This document shows positions 4,753 through 5,368 of a DNA stretch of 5,368 bases, piece after piece. The position numbers and the translations under genes are program-made. Below the pieces are notes generated by a model. That model did not search any database. It was not told the DNA's origin and was given only the letters and a program-made list of their open reading frames with translations. The first letter of the stretch is position 1. Every line of letters begins with the position of its first letter. The stretch is from Bacillota bacterium (lineage in GTDB: Bacteria > Bacillota > Bacilli > Alicyclobacillales > Alicyclobacillaceae): positions 1-5,368 of the forward strand of contig JAKADF010000275.1 of the NCBI GenBank assembly GCA_021820805.1, written 5' to 3'.

Positions 4753-5368
4753 ATGGTTAAAAGGTTGTCTTTTCTTGATCGTTATTTGACCGTCTGGATT
4801 TTTGCAGCGATGGCAATCGGAATTGCTTTGGGATATTTGTTTCCGCATTTCGCCGATGGCTTAAACCAATTACAGGTAGGGACGACGTCGATACCGATAG
4901 CAGTTGGTTTAATTTTGATGATGTATCCACCGCTTGCGAAAGTTCGATACGAGGAAATTGGTCAGGTTTTTAAAAACGGAAAGATCCTGGGGCTTTCGCT
5001 TCTTCAAAACTGGGTGATTGGTCCCGTACTTATGTTCATTCTTGCAATTATATTTCTTCGTGGTTATCCCGAGTACATGATTGGGCTTATTATGATTGGT
5101 CTTGCACGCTGTATCGCAATGGTCATTGTTTGGAATGACCTCTCGAAGGGAAATGCGGAGTATGCGGCTGGGCTTGTAGCGTTTAATGCGATATTCCAAG
5201 TGCTTTTTTACTCCATTTACGCCTATATTTTCGTAACGATTGTTCCAGAATGGCTTGGATTTCACAGTATGATTATTCATATCACCATTGCTGAGGTTGC
5301 TAAGAGCGTGTTCGTTTATCTCGGCATCCCATTCCTTGCAGGCATGATTACACGATATGTGTTTATTA
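4753..5368 (+). CDS. acr3: ACR3-family arsenite efflux permease, 5' part (runs off the window)
   Basis: The first 205 codons of an ACR3 (bile/arsenite/riboflavin transporter superfamily) carrier, which exports trihydroxyarsenite across the cell membrane using the proton gradient. The family is about 350 residues with ten helices, so roughly 145 residues lie beyond the right edge. Visible: the [19 protein letters not shown] start (6-24), [21 protein letters not shown] (49-69), [20 protein letters not shown] (83-102), and [20 protein letters not shown] (115-134), which carries the conserved helix-4 cysteine (C120) needed for transport. Then follow [19 protein letters not shown] (142-160) and the [18 protein letters not shown] segment (180-197). 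About six helices are present. The essential glutamate of helix 9 would be outside the window. The start 16 bases after arsR is supported by the AAGGGAG site. Confidence 0.95.
   Translation, partial: MVKRLSFLDRYLTVWIFAAMAIGIALGYLFPHFADGLNQLQVGTTSIPIAVGLILMMYPPLAKVRYEEIGQVFKNGKILGLSLLQNWVIGPVLMFILAIIFLRGYPEYMIGLIMIGLARCIAMVIVWNDLSKGNAEYAAGLVAFNAIFQVLFYSIYAYIFVTIVPEWLGFHSMIIHITIAEVAKSVFVYLGIPFLAGMITRYVFI

Noticed and set aside
4909..5280. A minus-strand frame of 123 codons.
   Set aside because: It is antisense to the unmistakable ACR3 coding sequence; the basic, Asn-rich product is typical of the complement of a membrane protein gene.

Overview
The window looks like a chromosomal accessory stretch from a low-to-moderate GC Firmicute, probably Bacillales (Bacillus, Sporosarcina or a planococcal relative). 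The grounds are strong Shine-Dalgarno sequences (GAGGTG, AGGAGG, GGGAGGG), use of GTG and TTG starts, a PadR/HAAS-type regulatory pair, and an ArsR-ACR3 arsenic operon. The genus call is inference from style, not from a marker gene.

Layout: (1) 89-770, plus strand: an isoprenylcysteine-carboxyl-methyltransferase-like (ICMT/PEMT) membrane protein split by a frameshift near 271-276. (2) 775-1452, minus: a soluble class I SAM-dependent methyltransferase, meeting the first gene tail to tail with only 4 bases between stops. (3) 1536-2737, minus: a two-gene module, padR-like repressor then a six-helix membrane protein with an N-terminal HAAS/permease-prefix domain, led by a near-consensus sigma-A promoter whose -35 carries a dyad. 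(4) 3009-3443, plus: an SRPBCC/AHSA1-like protein cut by an in-frame TAA; the rest of the domain continues in the same frame to 3443. (5) 3546-4022, plus: a second, intact, unrelated-looking SRPBCC protein with a TTG start. (6) 4063-4303, minus: traces of a decayed small two-helix membrane protein in an otherwise unassigned intergenic region. (7) 4341 to the right edge, plus: ars promoter, a near-perfect 20-bp palindrome over the likely +1, arsR, and the first 205 codons of an ACR3 arsenite efflux permease that leaves the window.

Functionally, the clearest system is arsenic resistance: ArsR should repress its own promoter and release it on As(III)/Sb(III), inducing ACR3, which exports arsenite. 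The PadR-HAAS pair is probably a self-regulated membrane-stress or signalling unit whose input is unknown. The rest are single-gene functions.

The most striking general feature is decay: three genes in about 5.4 kb carry clean lesions (a frameshift, a nonsense codon, and a multiply interrupted remnant), while the arsenic and PadR modules look intact. I did not find convincing evidence of a wholly new multi-gene system, tRNA, rRNA, CRISPR array or insertion sequence.
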